Shown: positions 1 through 12,466, numbered from the stretch's first letter. The stretch: 64,000 bases of DNA from Pomphorhynchus laevis (GCA_012934845.2 WNNJ02000199.1:248001-312000); one strand, 5' to 3'. The notes: generated from the sequence alone by a model not told the origin. Translations and numbers: made by a program.

Positions 1-469
1 TAGGTTTTAGGACTGCTAGGTACTGGTCGATTAAGTATTAAACTGGCAGATATTGCCAATTAGCCTCTTCGTGGAGCGGCCCAAGCAACGTATGTTCGAC
101 ATTCGTTTATCAACGGCTAAATTATTGGCCGGCTTGCATCAACCGTATGGATAGTCTTTAATAGACTATTTCAGACCCCTCTGATTACTCCAACGGCGGA
201 TTAGACAATGAACGAAAAGACAAAGAGAGTCATGGAGGCCTGTTTCCAAACAGTAGTGATGTTGGATCAATAAAGGATATCGGGAACGGGAGATAGCCGA
301 ACAAACAAACCAAGACAATGACAATGACTAGCAAAAAATTTACAAAATATAAATTAAGTGCGAAGAACAATGGTCAACTCACCACTGACCTGAAGAGTTT
401 TTATTGTTGGGTGCCGTGTCACCAGACAGTTGTACGGATACAGCGAAAGAGACATCAACATCCGAAGCG
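1..469. other. Unassigned leader before first LINE
   Basis: No gene is recognised. The base composition is more balanced than in the AT-rich DNA further on and it runs without a break into the LINE that follows, so it is probably the 5' untranslated part of that element, but no motif proves this. Confidence 0.3.
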
Positions 470-2790
470 GAATAGCCTTTATGTAGGAACCTTGAATGTC
501 ATCTCGCTGGCGGGGAAGGAACCAAAATTAGTTGAAGAGATGGTTCGCTTCGGTCTAGAAATAGTCGGAGTGACTTTTCTTCACTATTCTGGATTTGGAA
601 CTTAACTTTTGGATCAAGGTTGAATTTCGAACTATTCGGAGTTACCAACGGGAAACGACGGATGACATGTGTAGGGATACTTACAAGTCCCCGGTTGTCG
701 TTTGTGGTAGAGAGGTTTAACCCAGTGAACGTAAAGTTAGCATCTCTAAGACTTTTAGTCAAAGAGGGAAAGGGGATAACTGTCGTGTGTGCGTATGCTC
801 CCAACATTATCTCGGAATACGTAGCATTCGTAGAAGATCTTCAGGATCTGCTTGATAGTACTCCTGTTGGGAGATTCCCTGGAAGAGAGTGTTGGGGAGG
901 AACGGACTCTCTTTCTGAATGCGAGTGGTGTTGATTTATTGCACTTTTGTTCTCGTAACAATTTGTGCATTACCAACATCATGTTTGAACATAAAGGGAT
1001 CCATACATGCACATAGCATCAGGATTCTCTCAGTCAAATATCAATGATCGATTTTGTAATCGTTTCATCTGATCTGTGGCATTATGTTCTAGACATTCGA
1101 GTGAAGAGAGGGGCTGAGCTGTCAACCGATCACTACCTTGTAGTTAGTAAGCTTCGATGGCAGGATCGGATGCTAGACAAGCCTGGTAAACCCAAACGTT
1201 GTGTGAGGGCGTGCTGGGAGCATCTATCAGATGTTTCTGTAAAAGAACATTTTTCTGGCTACAGCCGGGAGGACTTCTCTTGGTAGCCAGAAGAGGTGAA
1301 GATCATTGATCAGGAATGGAGGATGTTCAGATCCTCGCTTGACAGAGGATCAGAGCATCAGGATTCTCTCAGTCAAATATAAATGATCGATTTTGTAATC
1401 GTTTCATCTGATCTGTGGCATTACGTTCTAGACATTCGAGTGAAGAGAGGGGTTGAGCTGTCAATCGATCACTACCTTGTAGTTAGTGAGCTTCGATGAC
1501 AGGATCGGATGCTAGACAAGCCTGGTAAACCCAAACGTTATGTGAGGGCGTGCTGAGAGCGTCTAGCAAATGTTTCTGTCAAAGAACGTTTTTCTGGCTA
1601 CATCCGGGAGATATTCTCTCGTTTGCCAGAAGAGGTGAAGATCATTGATCAGGAATGGGATATGTTTAGATCCTCGCTTGCCAAAGCATCTGTGAAAAGT
1701 TGTGGCTCGAAGGCCTTAGGTGCTTGTCGCGTAGGAAATACTCAAACTGCTTGGTTGACACCAACAGTTGAGGATTTTGTTCAACAGAAGAAGCTGGCTT
1801 ATAAGGAGGCAACTTTATCAGATAAATCAGTAGAAGCTCTAGACAAGTACCGAAGGGCGAAGAGAACTTCAGCTCAAGCAGTTTAGAAGCGAATAAAAAT
1901 GCTTAGTAGAAGTTTGATGGGCACTTAGAGCTTGATTATAGGTCAGCTTCCAAGATGTTCTGGAGGACGATTAGGAACCTTCGTGTTGGAAAGCAGAAAA
2001 CTACTCAAACTGTCTATGACAAGAGAGGATCTATGCTGACTGACATTGAAGAAATTCTTGGTTGTTGGAAAAAGCATTTTAGGAATCTCCTTAATCCGAT
2101 GGATATGCCTTCTATTGAAGAAGTAGAGCATTTAGAATCAACGAAAGAGCTTATCTCTTTGGAAGAGGTCATTGTTGTTGTTAAAAAACACTGTAATGGC
2201 AAGTCTTCTGGAGTAGACGAGATTCGACCTGAAGTTTTAAAGGCGCTCGACTTGTTGGCATGAAGTGTCTAATACGGATCTTCGATGTTGCATTGAATTA
2301 AGGCAAGGTTCTTAGTAAGTGGCGAACTGGGGGTGGTGGTACCGATCTTATAGAAATGTGACCGAAGAGTGTGTTCTAATTATTGGGGTATCACTCTTCA
2401 TAACCAAACTGGTAAGCTATTTGCTAGGATTCTTGAGTTTAGGATACGACATATAGTTGAGGGACCGTTGCAAGAGGAGCAATGTGGCTTTCGTCCAGGT
2501 TGTGGTACTACGGATAAGCTCTTTACTCACTCAACCACCCTTGAACAGTCTTGGGAGTTCGCTCAACCGGTCTACATGTGATTTGTAGATTTAGTGAAGG
2601 CGTTCGACTGATTTTTGCGAGAGAAATTGTGATACGTACTAAACGAGTATGGAGTATCACACTACTTTTGGTTAGCTGTGGCTTCTCTGTATGAACAAAA
2701 TATGAGTTGTGTTCATGTTATAGGTAGGAAATATATATTATAGTTGTGGGTGTTTTTCTCACAGCTGGGGTTCTTTTCAATGAACTCTTT
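470..2790 (+). mobile_element. Decayed LINE, teleost-like family
   Basis: Remnant of a non-LTR retrotransposon. Conceptual pieces in several plus-strand frames read in the order expected for an APE endonuclease followed by reverse transcriptase. An endonuclease start (YVGTLNVISL) lies near 475-590. A loop with VVERFNPVNVKLASLRLLV and VVCAYAPN lies at 700-810. The endonuclease end (MIDFVIVSSDLW, RVKRGAELSTDHYLVVS) lies at 1044-1150. The linker and RT start (GVDEIRPEVLKALD) lie near 2210-2250. RT motifs CSNYWGITL and EEQCGFRPGCGTTDKL lie at 2370-2520, followed by FVDLVKAFD near 2580. Many stops and frameshifts and an internal duplication show it is dead. The wording closely resembles, from memory, a LINE family abundant in teleost genomes; the clade name (RTE- or L2-related) is not certain. 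Confidence 0.85.
1016..1681 (+). repeat. Internal tandem duplication in LINE
   Basis: About 326 bp is present twice in direct orientation, 1016-1341 and 1355-1681, beginning GCATCAGGATTCTCTCAG and ending near ATCCTCGCTTG. Both copies code for the end of the endonuclease domain. The second has diverged at scattered sites, so the duplication is not new. It is specific to this LINE copy. Confidence 0.85.
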
Positions 2791-2880
2791 TTGTCAAATA
2801 AATATTGGGGAGATAATTTATATATTATAATTTGTAATTTATAATTTGTAACAACAAATTATATTATATATATGTATATA

Positions 2881-2982
2881 TAACTGGACTTTGACCATCA
2901 GCTCCATCAGTCTAATGTATCACTCCAAGACGCTCCGGAGTGATACATTAGACTGATGGAGCTGATGATTAAAGTCCAGTTA
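2881..2982. repeat. 46-bp inverted repeat (hairpin)
   Basis: Arms 2881-2926 and 2937-2982 are reverse complements with two mismatches around a 10-bp loop. Each arm holds TCAGCTCCATCAG or its complement. It lies just past the LINE in AT-rich DNA. Such foldbacks recur in this window and are probably derived from retroelement ends. Confidence 0.9.
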
Positions 2983-3272
2983 TTTAGCAGCACACATGGA
3001 TTTAAAATCAATCGTAGCCAGTTTTGGCTCCTGGACCACAGTTACAAGTGATTTTTCTCACTATATATATCAGCCAGAGCCAATAGAATGATTTCCAAAA
3101 CAGTTTGACCAACCAGGTTTTCTGTATTATATCACTTAATATGATAATGATATATCATTATTATTTGAATTGTTTTTAATGAATTCAACTTTAGAACCAA
3201 GTTGTGCATATATATATAATACTAATTATTGTTGGATGAAATCAGGACAATAAAATCGAGATTTATTTTATA

Positions 3273-3300
3273 ACGTTTTCGGGATACTTCCCTTCTTCAG
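3273..3300 (-). ncRNA. Hammerhead-like motif (degenerate)
   Basis: On the minus strand CTGAAGA is followed by one extra base, a GGGA/TCCC hairpin with AGTA loop, then GAAA and ACGTT. This is the order of a hammerhead core (CUGANGA, stem II, GAAA) but with an unpaired base at the start of stem II. Such strings are typical of Penelope-like element ends. Self-cleavage is not implied. Confidence 0.35.
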
Positions 3301-3545
3301 TAACACTAGCACAGTATTACTAGTAACACTAGTAAAAGTAAGTGTTACCGATTGAAGAAAGGATCTCAGGAGGCAGTTCTATCGCACAAAATCAATCTAA
3401 TATAAATTTATATATATATTTATATATATATTATATAAATATATATATTATATATATTATATATTATTTCTTGGCTCGTTTATATATTTTTTATATTTAT
3501 ATATTTATGCTCGTATATATCACTGACAATAGAAAAAAAGCGATA

Positions 3546-3574
3546 TGACGTTTCGCCCGTTACGGGCATTATCA
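3546..3574 (-). ncRNA. Hammerhead-like motif (degenerate)
   Basis: The minus strand reads TTGATAAT, then a GCCCGT/ACGGGC hairpin, then GAAACGTC. It has the same layout as the motif at 3273-3300, with the first box altered from CTGATGA. It is probably the end of another decayed PLE. Confidence 0.3.
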
Positions 3575-5159
3575 AATTGTTTATTTATTTAAACCAATAG
3601 ATATTGGTTTAAATAAATATTTATTACAATTTATAATACAATTTATTAATACAGTTTTATTCATACATTTTTATTAGTACATTTTATTAATACAATTTAT
3701 TATTACAAAATATTTATACAATTATTTATAGGATAAATCCCATTACGGTCGAAACGTGGTAACTTTTGTTCTATTGCCAGTGAAATATTTTAATCAAAAA
3801 TTTATTATCAAGAATTCAAGTTACATGGATCCTGGCCGCGATTTTGCAACTCTGCATACATAGAAAATATGAAAAATTGTCTACTCTATATAGAAAATGT
3901 ATGCATTTTCTATATGCATTCAAAGATTTAGGATATCTAAAAACAGCAAAAGTAATGCTGGTATTTATATTATTTGATTCATATTTAATATTATTATAAT
4001 ATTTGTAATCTAACTTATAGATTGCGTGATTTTATTACCAACTTTAGTCGAGACTAATTTCTCTACTCGCTTTTTTTGAAAATGCACTTTAAAAATAATA
4101 ACTAGAAATAAAATAGAGATTTGAAATCAGGACAGTTTTACAAGCAATTTTCCAAAATGTTTTAGACTAAAATGCATATATGTGCCAAAATATTTGGATG
4201 AATAAACTAAAAATGCTATCTTAATGTAGTGTGCTACTAGTTTCGGCTTTAAATGTATCTCATTCAATGTGCATCATTCACATATAAAAACCTTTTAGTA
4301 AGTAACAATTTTGATACTTGACTTGCTGAATTCACGTGAACTTTTTGATATTTTCGGTTATTGGATATCTTTTTAAAGGCACACAAGTAAGACGATCTGT
4401 AATTTGATAATTTATATGCTTTATTGATCCGCCTTACCTTAAATTGATTCTTAAAATACGTTTAGCAGGCGACATTTTCTTTTGACGTTCTAAACATTTT
4501 ACCGATTAGACATATAGTTTCGGTAAATTGTTGTTTACTTTACCTGGACAATGATGTGGTAATGCTTTTTTATTTTAATAAATATATATTGAAACAATCC
4601 TTTAACGCATTTATCAAATTACCATAAACATTACTTTATATACGTTTTTATGTGATGGTCAAAATAATGATTACAGTAATAACCAGCAGAATGCAACAGT
4701 TATTAATTGTTTTGGTAGAAGTCATAACATCTTGAATATTAAAATATTTTTATATTTTAAATCTTGAATATGTTTAGACTAAAATTAAAACATAAATGGT
4801 CATAATCACAACATTTATCAAAAGCTAGTTGCTGTAGATTACTGTTTTACTTGGAAATATCTTATAAAATTATGTTTTTTTAAATAACAAATAATTTCTT
4901 CATATAAAATAATTTCTTTAGCTAATTGAAACAATATTTGATCCTACCAATCATCTATTAATATATAACCGCAATTCAGATATACTGGTAAGCATATATA
5001 ATAAAAAAGGCAAGTACAATAAAAAATATATTCATATTCTTTTTAAAAGTATTTAACAAACGTTTTTACGAAAACTAGCTTTTTTTAATAAAAAGGCGTA
5101 TTTTTGATTGGTTTAAATATTAATATGCACAAATAAATTATGAATCCGCTTGACATGAT

Positions 5160-6840
5160 TCCGATCGTTGGTATACGTCCGATCGGACGCATTTCTTCTG
5201 ATAAAATTTGATTATCTAGTTTCTTATTCTAATACAAAGTATATTATTTATTATCCATTCATAAAAATTTTCCGCTTAAGAGTTTAAATTTATTTTTAAT
5301 ATTATTGTGTTGATTTATATATTTTACTATTTTCTTTTTGATGACATTTTTATTTGAACCTAGTTTAAACCATTTATATTTATATCAAATACATGCTAAT
5401 GACGTATTTCTTCTGATTAAATTTGATTATCTAGTATCTTATTCTAATACAAAGGATATTATTTATTATCCATTAATAAAAATTTTCCGCTTAAGAGTTT
5501 AAATGTATTTTTAATAAAATAAAAATAAATAATAAATAATTATAAATATAAACAAAGATTATATTACCGGAAAAACAAAGTACACAGGTCAATAATAACT
5601 TGTCAGTAGAGTAAATCAGGTCGGAAAACTGAGTCTACGTATTTTATACGATATATAAATAAAGATAAATAATAAATAATTATATAAGATTTTATACAAT
5701 TTATGTTTATATAAAGTTAAAATTTAAAATTTTGTAAAGTCTACTAATCAGATCAGATAACTTTGTCTACGTATTTTATATTTTATATAAATAAAAATAA
5801 ATAATAAATAAAAAATAGTTTAATACAATTTATACTTATATAATGTTAAAATTTAAAATGAAAACTACGTATTTTATAATATATTTAAATAATAGGAAAT
5901 AAATTTAAGAAATCATTTTGTATGAATTGACTAATAAATAACAAACGATGTATCAGAATATGGATTAGAGTTCATCAGGAGGAACTAATATGCAACTGTT
6001 GTTATGAGGAACTGCTATTTAACTTTATATAAAGTTAAAATTTAAAATTAAAACTACGTATTTTATACTATATATAAATAAAAATAAAGAATTGTAAATA
6101 ATTATATAAGCCTATTTGTGCAATATATTTGAATTGTATATATCTTGAGTTTGCAAAACATATCAGATTTGGTACATACTCCGTATAATAAGTGTTCTTT
6201 CATATTTAAAAGTTACATGAATAAATCTAAATATTTTTTAATAAAAACGACAAATTTCTCTTGTTTCTCTGATATAAGATTATATACAATTAATATTTAT
6301 ATCAAGTTAAAATTTAAAATTTGAAATATAAATTAAAAGTCAATTTTCACGAATTGACTAATATATAACAGACGATGTATCAGAATAAGGATTAGAGGTC
6401 ATCAGAAGGAACTACTATGCTACCAGGTTTCGGCCCATATTCCTCGACTCAACAAACAGCGGTTGCAAATACACTCTAATGACGTATTTCCTCTAATGAA
6501 ATTTGATTATTTAGTGTATCTTATTCTAATGCAAATCATATTGTTGATTATCCATAAAAAAATTTGATTAATAGTTTAAATAAATTTGTAATAATATTTT
6601 GTTGATTTGTATATTGTAAATTTAATATTTTAATAATATTTTGTTGATGCATTATTGTACATTATGAGAAAAAGAAAACATTCATTAAATTTGCTTGAAA
6701 ATTAGCAGAAAAAAAAGTCATATAAAGAATACATAGTTTAAGTATTTCTGACAGAGATTATATTACCGGGTAAACAAAGTCCACAGGTCAATAATAACTT
6801 GTCAGTAGAACAAATCAGATCAGATAACTGAGTCTACGCA
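5160..6840 (-). repeat. Repeat A cluster, PLE-derived, minus
   Basis: Several head-to-tail partial copies of a dispersed repeat, reverse to those at 16 and 20 kb. Recognisable blocks are GACGTATTTCTTCTGAT, TTCCGCTTAAGAGTTTAAAT, ACAGGTCAATAATAACTTG and GAGTCTACGTATTTTATA. The copy at 5395-5705 is a near-exact reverse complement of 16300-16615. At 5290-5350 the repeat is joined to a stretch that encodes a PLE linker elsewhere (19.7 kb), so the family is probably a PLE 3' end or a non-autonomous derivative. It has no coding capacity. Confidence 0.75.
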
Positions 6841-9413
6841 AAAAATGATTGTTATTTTTTAAAATAAATTGAAATAATTCATACTACAAAATTTTATTTC
6901 TTACTTTGAAATGGCAATTTATACCATGCAGTTAGAATTACATCGGAATTACATGCATGATATATCGAATGAATAATATGTTTGGTCATTGAGAGAATCA
7001 TTTACGATAGATAAAATAATCGCATTCAGTATAATTGAATGTAATTGAAAATTAATAATTTAAAATTATATAAATTTAAGTTAAATAATTGAAAATTAAT
7101 TATAATTAATACAATTTTAATTAATTAGTTAAATATTATATATAATTTTATATTATTTAATATTTATTAAGATTTTTAAAAAATAAATTTTTACGTTGGT
7201 CGCCATAGTTACCAAAGTTATTACCAAATAATATACTATTTGCTAAATACGAGATTTCATTTTTGGATCAATATTTCAGAGTAAATACTACAGAGTATTC
7301 AATTCAAGAGGTTAGGATTCTTATGGATCTTGCTGAGCAAACAAATATACATTATTATATTACGTATTGGTTGTACTAATGCGTTTACCGTATTCACATA
7401 TTGCCATAGTTAAGAGAGATAGGGCAGGACAGAAGAAACTCAGATGAGGAAGAGCCATAGTGCATTGTTGATTAAGTTAGAAGACCTTGATAAAAAGTGG
7501 AGCGTGAAAAGGTTGTGTACTAAGTATAGTGCGAATAAAATGGGCTGTGGAATAAATCGAGTTAGGTTTTAATGGTAGGAATTAATTTTGTTTCTTTAAG
7601 TGCATTACGTCTGCATACCGACAATGCAAAATGATTACCAGAAGCTTTATCCTAGTTCATCTAAAGAATTTGCAGTGAAAAGCTAAACTACTTACCTTTA
7701 CATGAATTAAAACAACAAGAAGACAAAAGATCTTTATCGTGGCCGTGATTATGCACACCTAGATGCTATGTAACATTCGTTGCGAGTGAAATTTTTTTAA
7801 TTTCTCTCATATATTTTAATCAACCCTTTTTGAATACGGATGAAATGATCAAGTATAAAACTGGAAATCAAACATGTATTTTGTAGTCTCAGCAATATTT
7901 ATCCATATCTTCCCAAACGATTTCATGAGAAGGTGCTAGATTGTATGGGTTTCATAATTTTTACAAATGCTTGATTAATGGTAGTTTATGTGGGATTTTT
8001 TATAGATTATTTAAAATACTTGCACTGTATTAAGAAATCATAGTATTTCTCAATTGCGATCTAGGCAAGCTGCGATTAAAAAGTTAGAACCACTCAAGTT
8101 ATTAATCTTTTCTGATATGTAAGAAGATCCTTATACCATTTTATTGATGAATATGTTCCAATGAACGGAATATAAATGGGTTGTAAGTTTGAGATTTTCA
8201 CAGTTGCTCGAATAAGTTGCTCGAATAAGTATATGTGACAATTTTATCGAATTTTTATTAAAATATCTCATATACTCATTTCTTCAGAGTAAAGAGATTA
8301 GTGAAATGTCGTGAAAATTAAAATATCATTGAATTTTTATCAGCTAAATTACCTATATTAAGGACTGACACGTAATAACATAGGAGTTCTTCCAGATTAC
8401 CTTGAATCTTTATTTTAATAAATGGGGTAGATTGCCTATTAATCGATTCATAAAAGTTGAATTATCAAAATTCTTAACTTATAAACATTCCATTCTTAAG
8501 AAATCTTAAGATTAAGATTTTTACTATTTTAATGTCAGTTCCTAAAAGTTATGAAACTTCCTTTTAAGTGATAGAACATATTTTCAAGATATTTATATTT
8601 TTAAGTTTGTAGTGATTACCTATATTTGCTGAATCTTGATCTATTATTTATAAAATATTGTTCGAAAAACCTTTTTCTGCTTTCATTACACGATGTTGTT
8701 CATCGTCAGTTCTTGATCAACACCCTTTGACAATAACCTCAAATTCATTTTTAGTAAATAACATCATCACCAACATCTCCATTGGCTCAGTTAACCCTGA
8801 TCAATAATCGGATTCACAATAGCACAATTAAATTTCTAATACTCTATAGGTCCAAATTGCTGTGTACTCACATATGAACAACAATTTGATCATCCTTTCA
8901 CCGGTTCGTGCAAAATAAATACAAGGGTTTGCTTTCAATCAACATTTAAATTATAAGTGTTTTGAAGCACAACGATTAGGACTGCCACTAAAACCGATGC
9001 TATTTAAGCCGCTATTTTTAAATAGAAAACAGTCTTGCTTAAAATAGCAGGACTACTGCATTTATTAAAACTAAAACTCATATCATAAACAGTAATGGCT
9101 TAGAGTATCAAATTTCTCCTGGTGATTGTCCAATCTTTTTGATAATTGAATATAAATTATAAATACATTAAATAAATTTGTATATAATTGTCTTGTACAT
9201 TGTCTTATACATTTTAAGTATAAAATGTATTTATAATGTATTTATAATTTATTGTATTCATTTTTATGTATATATAATAAATAAATATATATTATAAAAT
9301 ATATATTAATATATGTAAATATATATTTATATATTTAATATATATTATATATTATAAAAATATATATTTATTTATAAATACATTTAGATTATTTTAAATA
9401 CATTTATATATTA
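6841..9413. other. AT-rich DNA, no gene seen
   Basis: No open frame with recognisable content, and no structured repeat beyond simple A/T runs. Dense TA-rich sequence at 9180-9400 precedes the foldback element. Confidence 0.6.
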
Positions 9414-9627
9414 TTAGTCATTTTTAGCCAGACGCGGAAGAACGACGAAAAACACTGCTAGATGCCGTTTCGTCATCACTATGACTCATCAGTGCCTGTT
9501 CCTTCCCACTGCTGGATGCGGAGGAGGACTAGCATGCGGCAATTAACGAATCATGTGAATGATATACTATAAACGGCATCTAGCAGTGCTTTTAGTCGTT
9601 CTTCCGGGTCTGGCTAAAAATGACTAA
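9414..9627. mobile_element. 214-bp foldback element with ribozyme core
   Basis: Terminal inverted repeats of about 57 bp (9414-9470 and 9571-9627, outer end TTAGTCATTTTTAGCCAGAC) enclose about 100 bp. The arms differ at only a few places. No protein is encoded. The interior is much richer in G+C than its surroundings and carries a hammerhead core on the minus strand (next entry). The size and structure suit a MITE-like or snap-back retroelement derivative; no clear target-site duplication was found. Confidence 0.8.
9468..9492 (-). ncRNA. Hammerhead ribozyme core, stem II intact
   Basis: The minus strand reads CTGATGA, then GTCATAGTGATGAC, then GAAAC. The middle part forms a perfect 5-bp stem II (GTCAT/ATGAC) with an AGTG loop, and the G-C closing pair and both invariant boxes are present, as in the hammerhead consensus. 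Downstream lies CGGCATCTAGCAGTG, which also occurs reverse-complemented in the other arm and could form stem I. Stem III and the cleavage triplet could not be assigned by eye, so activity is unproven. Flatworm repeats and PLEs are known to carry hammerheads. Confidence 0.6.
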
Positions 9628-10958
9628 CAAAATTCATGCGAATTGGTATCACTTTCGTTTTGAGATTTATATATTAATTATATATAAATTTTATCTAATA
9701 AATATATCGATATTTTCTTTTGATAATCAAGTAATTGAGAAATTCAAAAAGAACCACAGTTGTTATTTTTAAATAGCAATATTTCAGGGCGTGTTACAAT
9801 TATAATCTATATCTATATAGATTATAATGTATATTATAATTATTAATGTTACTTAATAATTAAGTAATATTATTTTGATACTTTAGATCTGATACTTATT
9901 TTTTATACAAAAAATAAAATAATAAAAATAAAAATCATTTTTTTATTTTAATAATAAATTCTATCTTTATATATATCTTTATATCTTTATAATTGTATAA
10001 AATTTTATATAATTATTATTTATAATTTATTTTTAAGTTATTTATAGTATAAAATACGTAGATGCCGCTATCTGATACTGTAGATGTTTTATTATTTAAT
10101 TTTTTCCAAAAATAAAATAATAAATATAAATATAAAATTCAATTCTTTTAAAAATTGATTTTTATTTCAATAATAAATTCTAGCGTTATATAATAACGAT
10201 ATTATTATATAACGATTATATTATTAATCTTATATAATTAGTTATTATTTATAACTTATTTATAATTTGTTTTTAATATAAAATACGTATACTCAGTTAG
10301 CTGATTTGATTAAGTAAAAATATTAGATGAATTTAAATATTTTAAAGCCTAATGATGACAGCTTCCATCTGAAATATTTTTTGTTAATTTGAATTTATGT
10401 TGTATTTAAAAGCTATTAATTATATAACTATGTGAATTATATAGCTGTGTTTCTCGTTAGTTTTGAATCTCATGTGATTAAAATATAATTACTCAAATAA
10501 TATTTTTATATTGTAGCGATAGTACAACATACACATACTGTAGTAGCCATTGCACGTCATGGCAATGACATTACATTCTTTTTTATAAGTCCTTTGACTT
10601 ATCCAAAATGTATAACCTTTTAAATTATCACATTGGGTTACATTGTGTAATTGCTTTTCTAATAGGAGTTCCGTTTGATAAAAGCAAAGCATAATAATTC
10701 CGTTTAATAAAAGAAAAATAGAAGAGTCATGTTATAAAAGCAAAATACATTTATTAAAAGCATAACAATTGAGATGTATTATGTGAAAGATTATAAATTA
10801 TCCGGTTTTGATAAACTATGTAATTATTACTAATTTTAAACGTTTTTTATTAAAAGGCATACATGTTATTACACTTGGTGGAGTGTATTAACGATATATA
10901 ATCCAAGGCCATATTATATATTCTATATTTAAATATAAAATATATTATCCTCAAGTAA
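9628..10958 (+). repeat. AT-rich DNA with partial repeat A copies
   Basis: Partial plus-strand repeat A blocks occur at about 9990-10075 and 10230-10320, recognised by TATAAAATACGTA and CTCAGTTAGCTGATTTGAT. No gene is seen. A short AT-rich frame at 10489-10692 has no recognisable content. Confidence 0.5.
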
Positions 10959-11030
10959 AATAATATACAGAATATATTAGAAAGAATTTACTTCAAAATC
11001 CTTTACTTTATCAGATTTAATATATTATCC

Positions 11031-11571
11031 AGAAGCAGTAAAAGGACCGAAACACGAAATGTAGGTGTGGGCTCACTGCTGATGAGATCCACCCACGCTG
11101 ATTGTAGTGTACAGTGATGCTGATGGGATTTAAACAACCACACGAGGATAATATCAAACCGACCAGTTAAGAATAATGGCTCGTGTATGCAATATTCACA
11201 ATAGTAAAAAGACAGCTTACGGTTTACTGTCCAGTGAACATTTCGTATAAGAACGGAATAAAAAATCGGTGTGTGGTGGATTCGAATTGCGAATATTAGT
11301 TACCGCCCACACCAAATATAGAACACATTAATTGTGTAATTTGGTATATAAGCCAAATATAAACCAGCATTTCGGCGACAAGGAATCAGCAGAAGCAGTA
11401 AAAGGACCGAAACACGAAATGTAGGTGTGGGCTCACTGCTGATGAGGTCCACCCACGCTGATTGTAGTGTACAGTGATGCTGATAGGATTTAAATAACCA
11501 CACGAGGATAATATCAAACCGACCAGTGAAGAATAGCGGCTCGTGTAAGCAATATATTCACAATAATAAAA
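11031..11571. repeat. 360-bp-period direct repeat, 1.5 copies
   Basis: A 180-bp segment starting AGAAGCAGTAAAAGGACCG occurs at 11031-11210 and again at 11391-11571, about 95% alike by eye. The 180 bp between them has no second copy. Each copy holds GGACCGAAA and, about 27 bases later, CTGATGAG followed by GTCC or ATCC. The reverse strand has GTTTAAATCCC, similar to a degenerate tRNA B box. A tRNA-derived SINE or a ribozyme-bearing tandem repeat are both possible. Confidence 0.7.
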
Positions 11572-11743
11572 TATATATTTAAATAATATCATGTATTTAT
11601 GCATCATGTAAAAATACATTTTTACATTTTTAATTAAAGATTGCTTTAAAGATCATGATAACCTCTTAATTTTTACGATTCACAAACTAGTAATGTTGTT
11701 GGATTATCATGTCATTCGTATATTTATATTAGATAATATAATA

Positions 11744-11843
11744 ATATGAAAAAGCTATCTTTATTACTGCAAGCTTTCAACACAGTGTCCTTTTCAAAAG
11801 GACACTGTGTTGAAAGCTTGCAATAATCAAAACTTTTTCATAT
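11744..11843. repeat. 100-bp near-perfect palindrome
   Basis: Core arms 11763-11794 and 11796-11827 match over 32 bp with one mismatch and a single-base centre. ATATGAAAAAG and its complement extend the pairing outward to 11744 and 11843. The right arm contains GACACTGTGTTGAAAGCTTGC, a hairpin-plus-GAAA arrangement like the PLE-end motifs elsewhere. Two PLE ends joined head to head would give this structure. Confidence 0.85.
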
Positions 11844-12466
11844 CATGTCTATAAAACCATCATTAACTAATATGAAGAACGACATGAATTCAAGTCTACA
11901 ATATATATTTATATATTTATATAAATTCATAAATTGTATAAACTTCATAAATTATATAAGCTCATAAATTCATAATTTATATTTATAAAAGTTTTTAAAA
12001 TGTAATATTCATAAATTAATATTAAATTTAATTAATGTTATTTATTAATTAATTATTGTCTTAATAAAGTTTTATCAATTTAATTAACGTAATATTATTG
12101 ACCGAACATAATATTTTACAAATCTCATTAAAACACATAATCTATAAGATAAATAATATTTGTCATAAAAGATTTTTTGTCTACAATTTGTTATAAAATA
12201 AAAGGTAATGTAATTAGTAAGTTTTTTTTATATTGTAGAACATAATTTAAATAAATAATTTTAATATTAATAAATACTATATATAATTATAAATCGCTCA
12301 CCTCATTGGTTGCGATTCGTTTTTAAACTCCTGTCTATCAAGATATATATATATCATACCCGTAAATATCTCAAATTCATATACCCAAATACGATCCGAA
12401 TATATTAAATCTGATAAAGTAAAGGATTTTGAAGTGAATTCTTTCTAATATATTCTGTATATTATT

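Larger units (their letters stand above)
2983..5150. other. AT-rich DNA, no gene; PLE-end debris
   Basis: No host gene is seen. A long TA/TTATA tract lies at about 3400-3500. Two minus-strand motifs of the kind found at PLE ends lie at 3273-3300 and 3546-3574 (separate entries). The remainder is A/T-rich with stops in all frames. Confidence 0.6.
10959..12466. mobile_element. 1.5-kb block bounded by 68-bp inverted repeats
   Basis: The segments 10959-11026 and 12399-12466 are reverse complements over 68 bp with one mismatch, the inner part reading TCAGATTTAATATATT. They enclose 1.37 kb that contains the 360-bp-period repeat and the 100-bp palindrome described separately. No transposase is encoded and no target-site duplication is evident. 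It could be a non-autonomous element, or two inverted insertions of one repeat. Confidence 0.6.
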
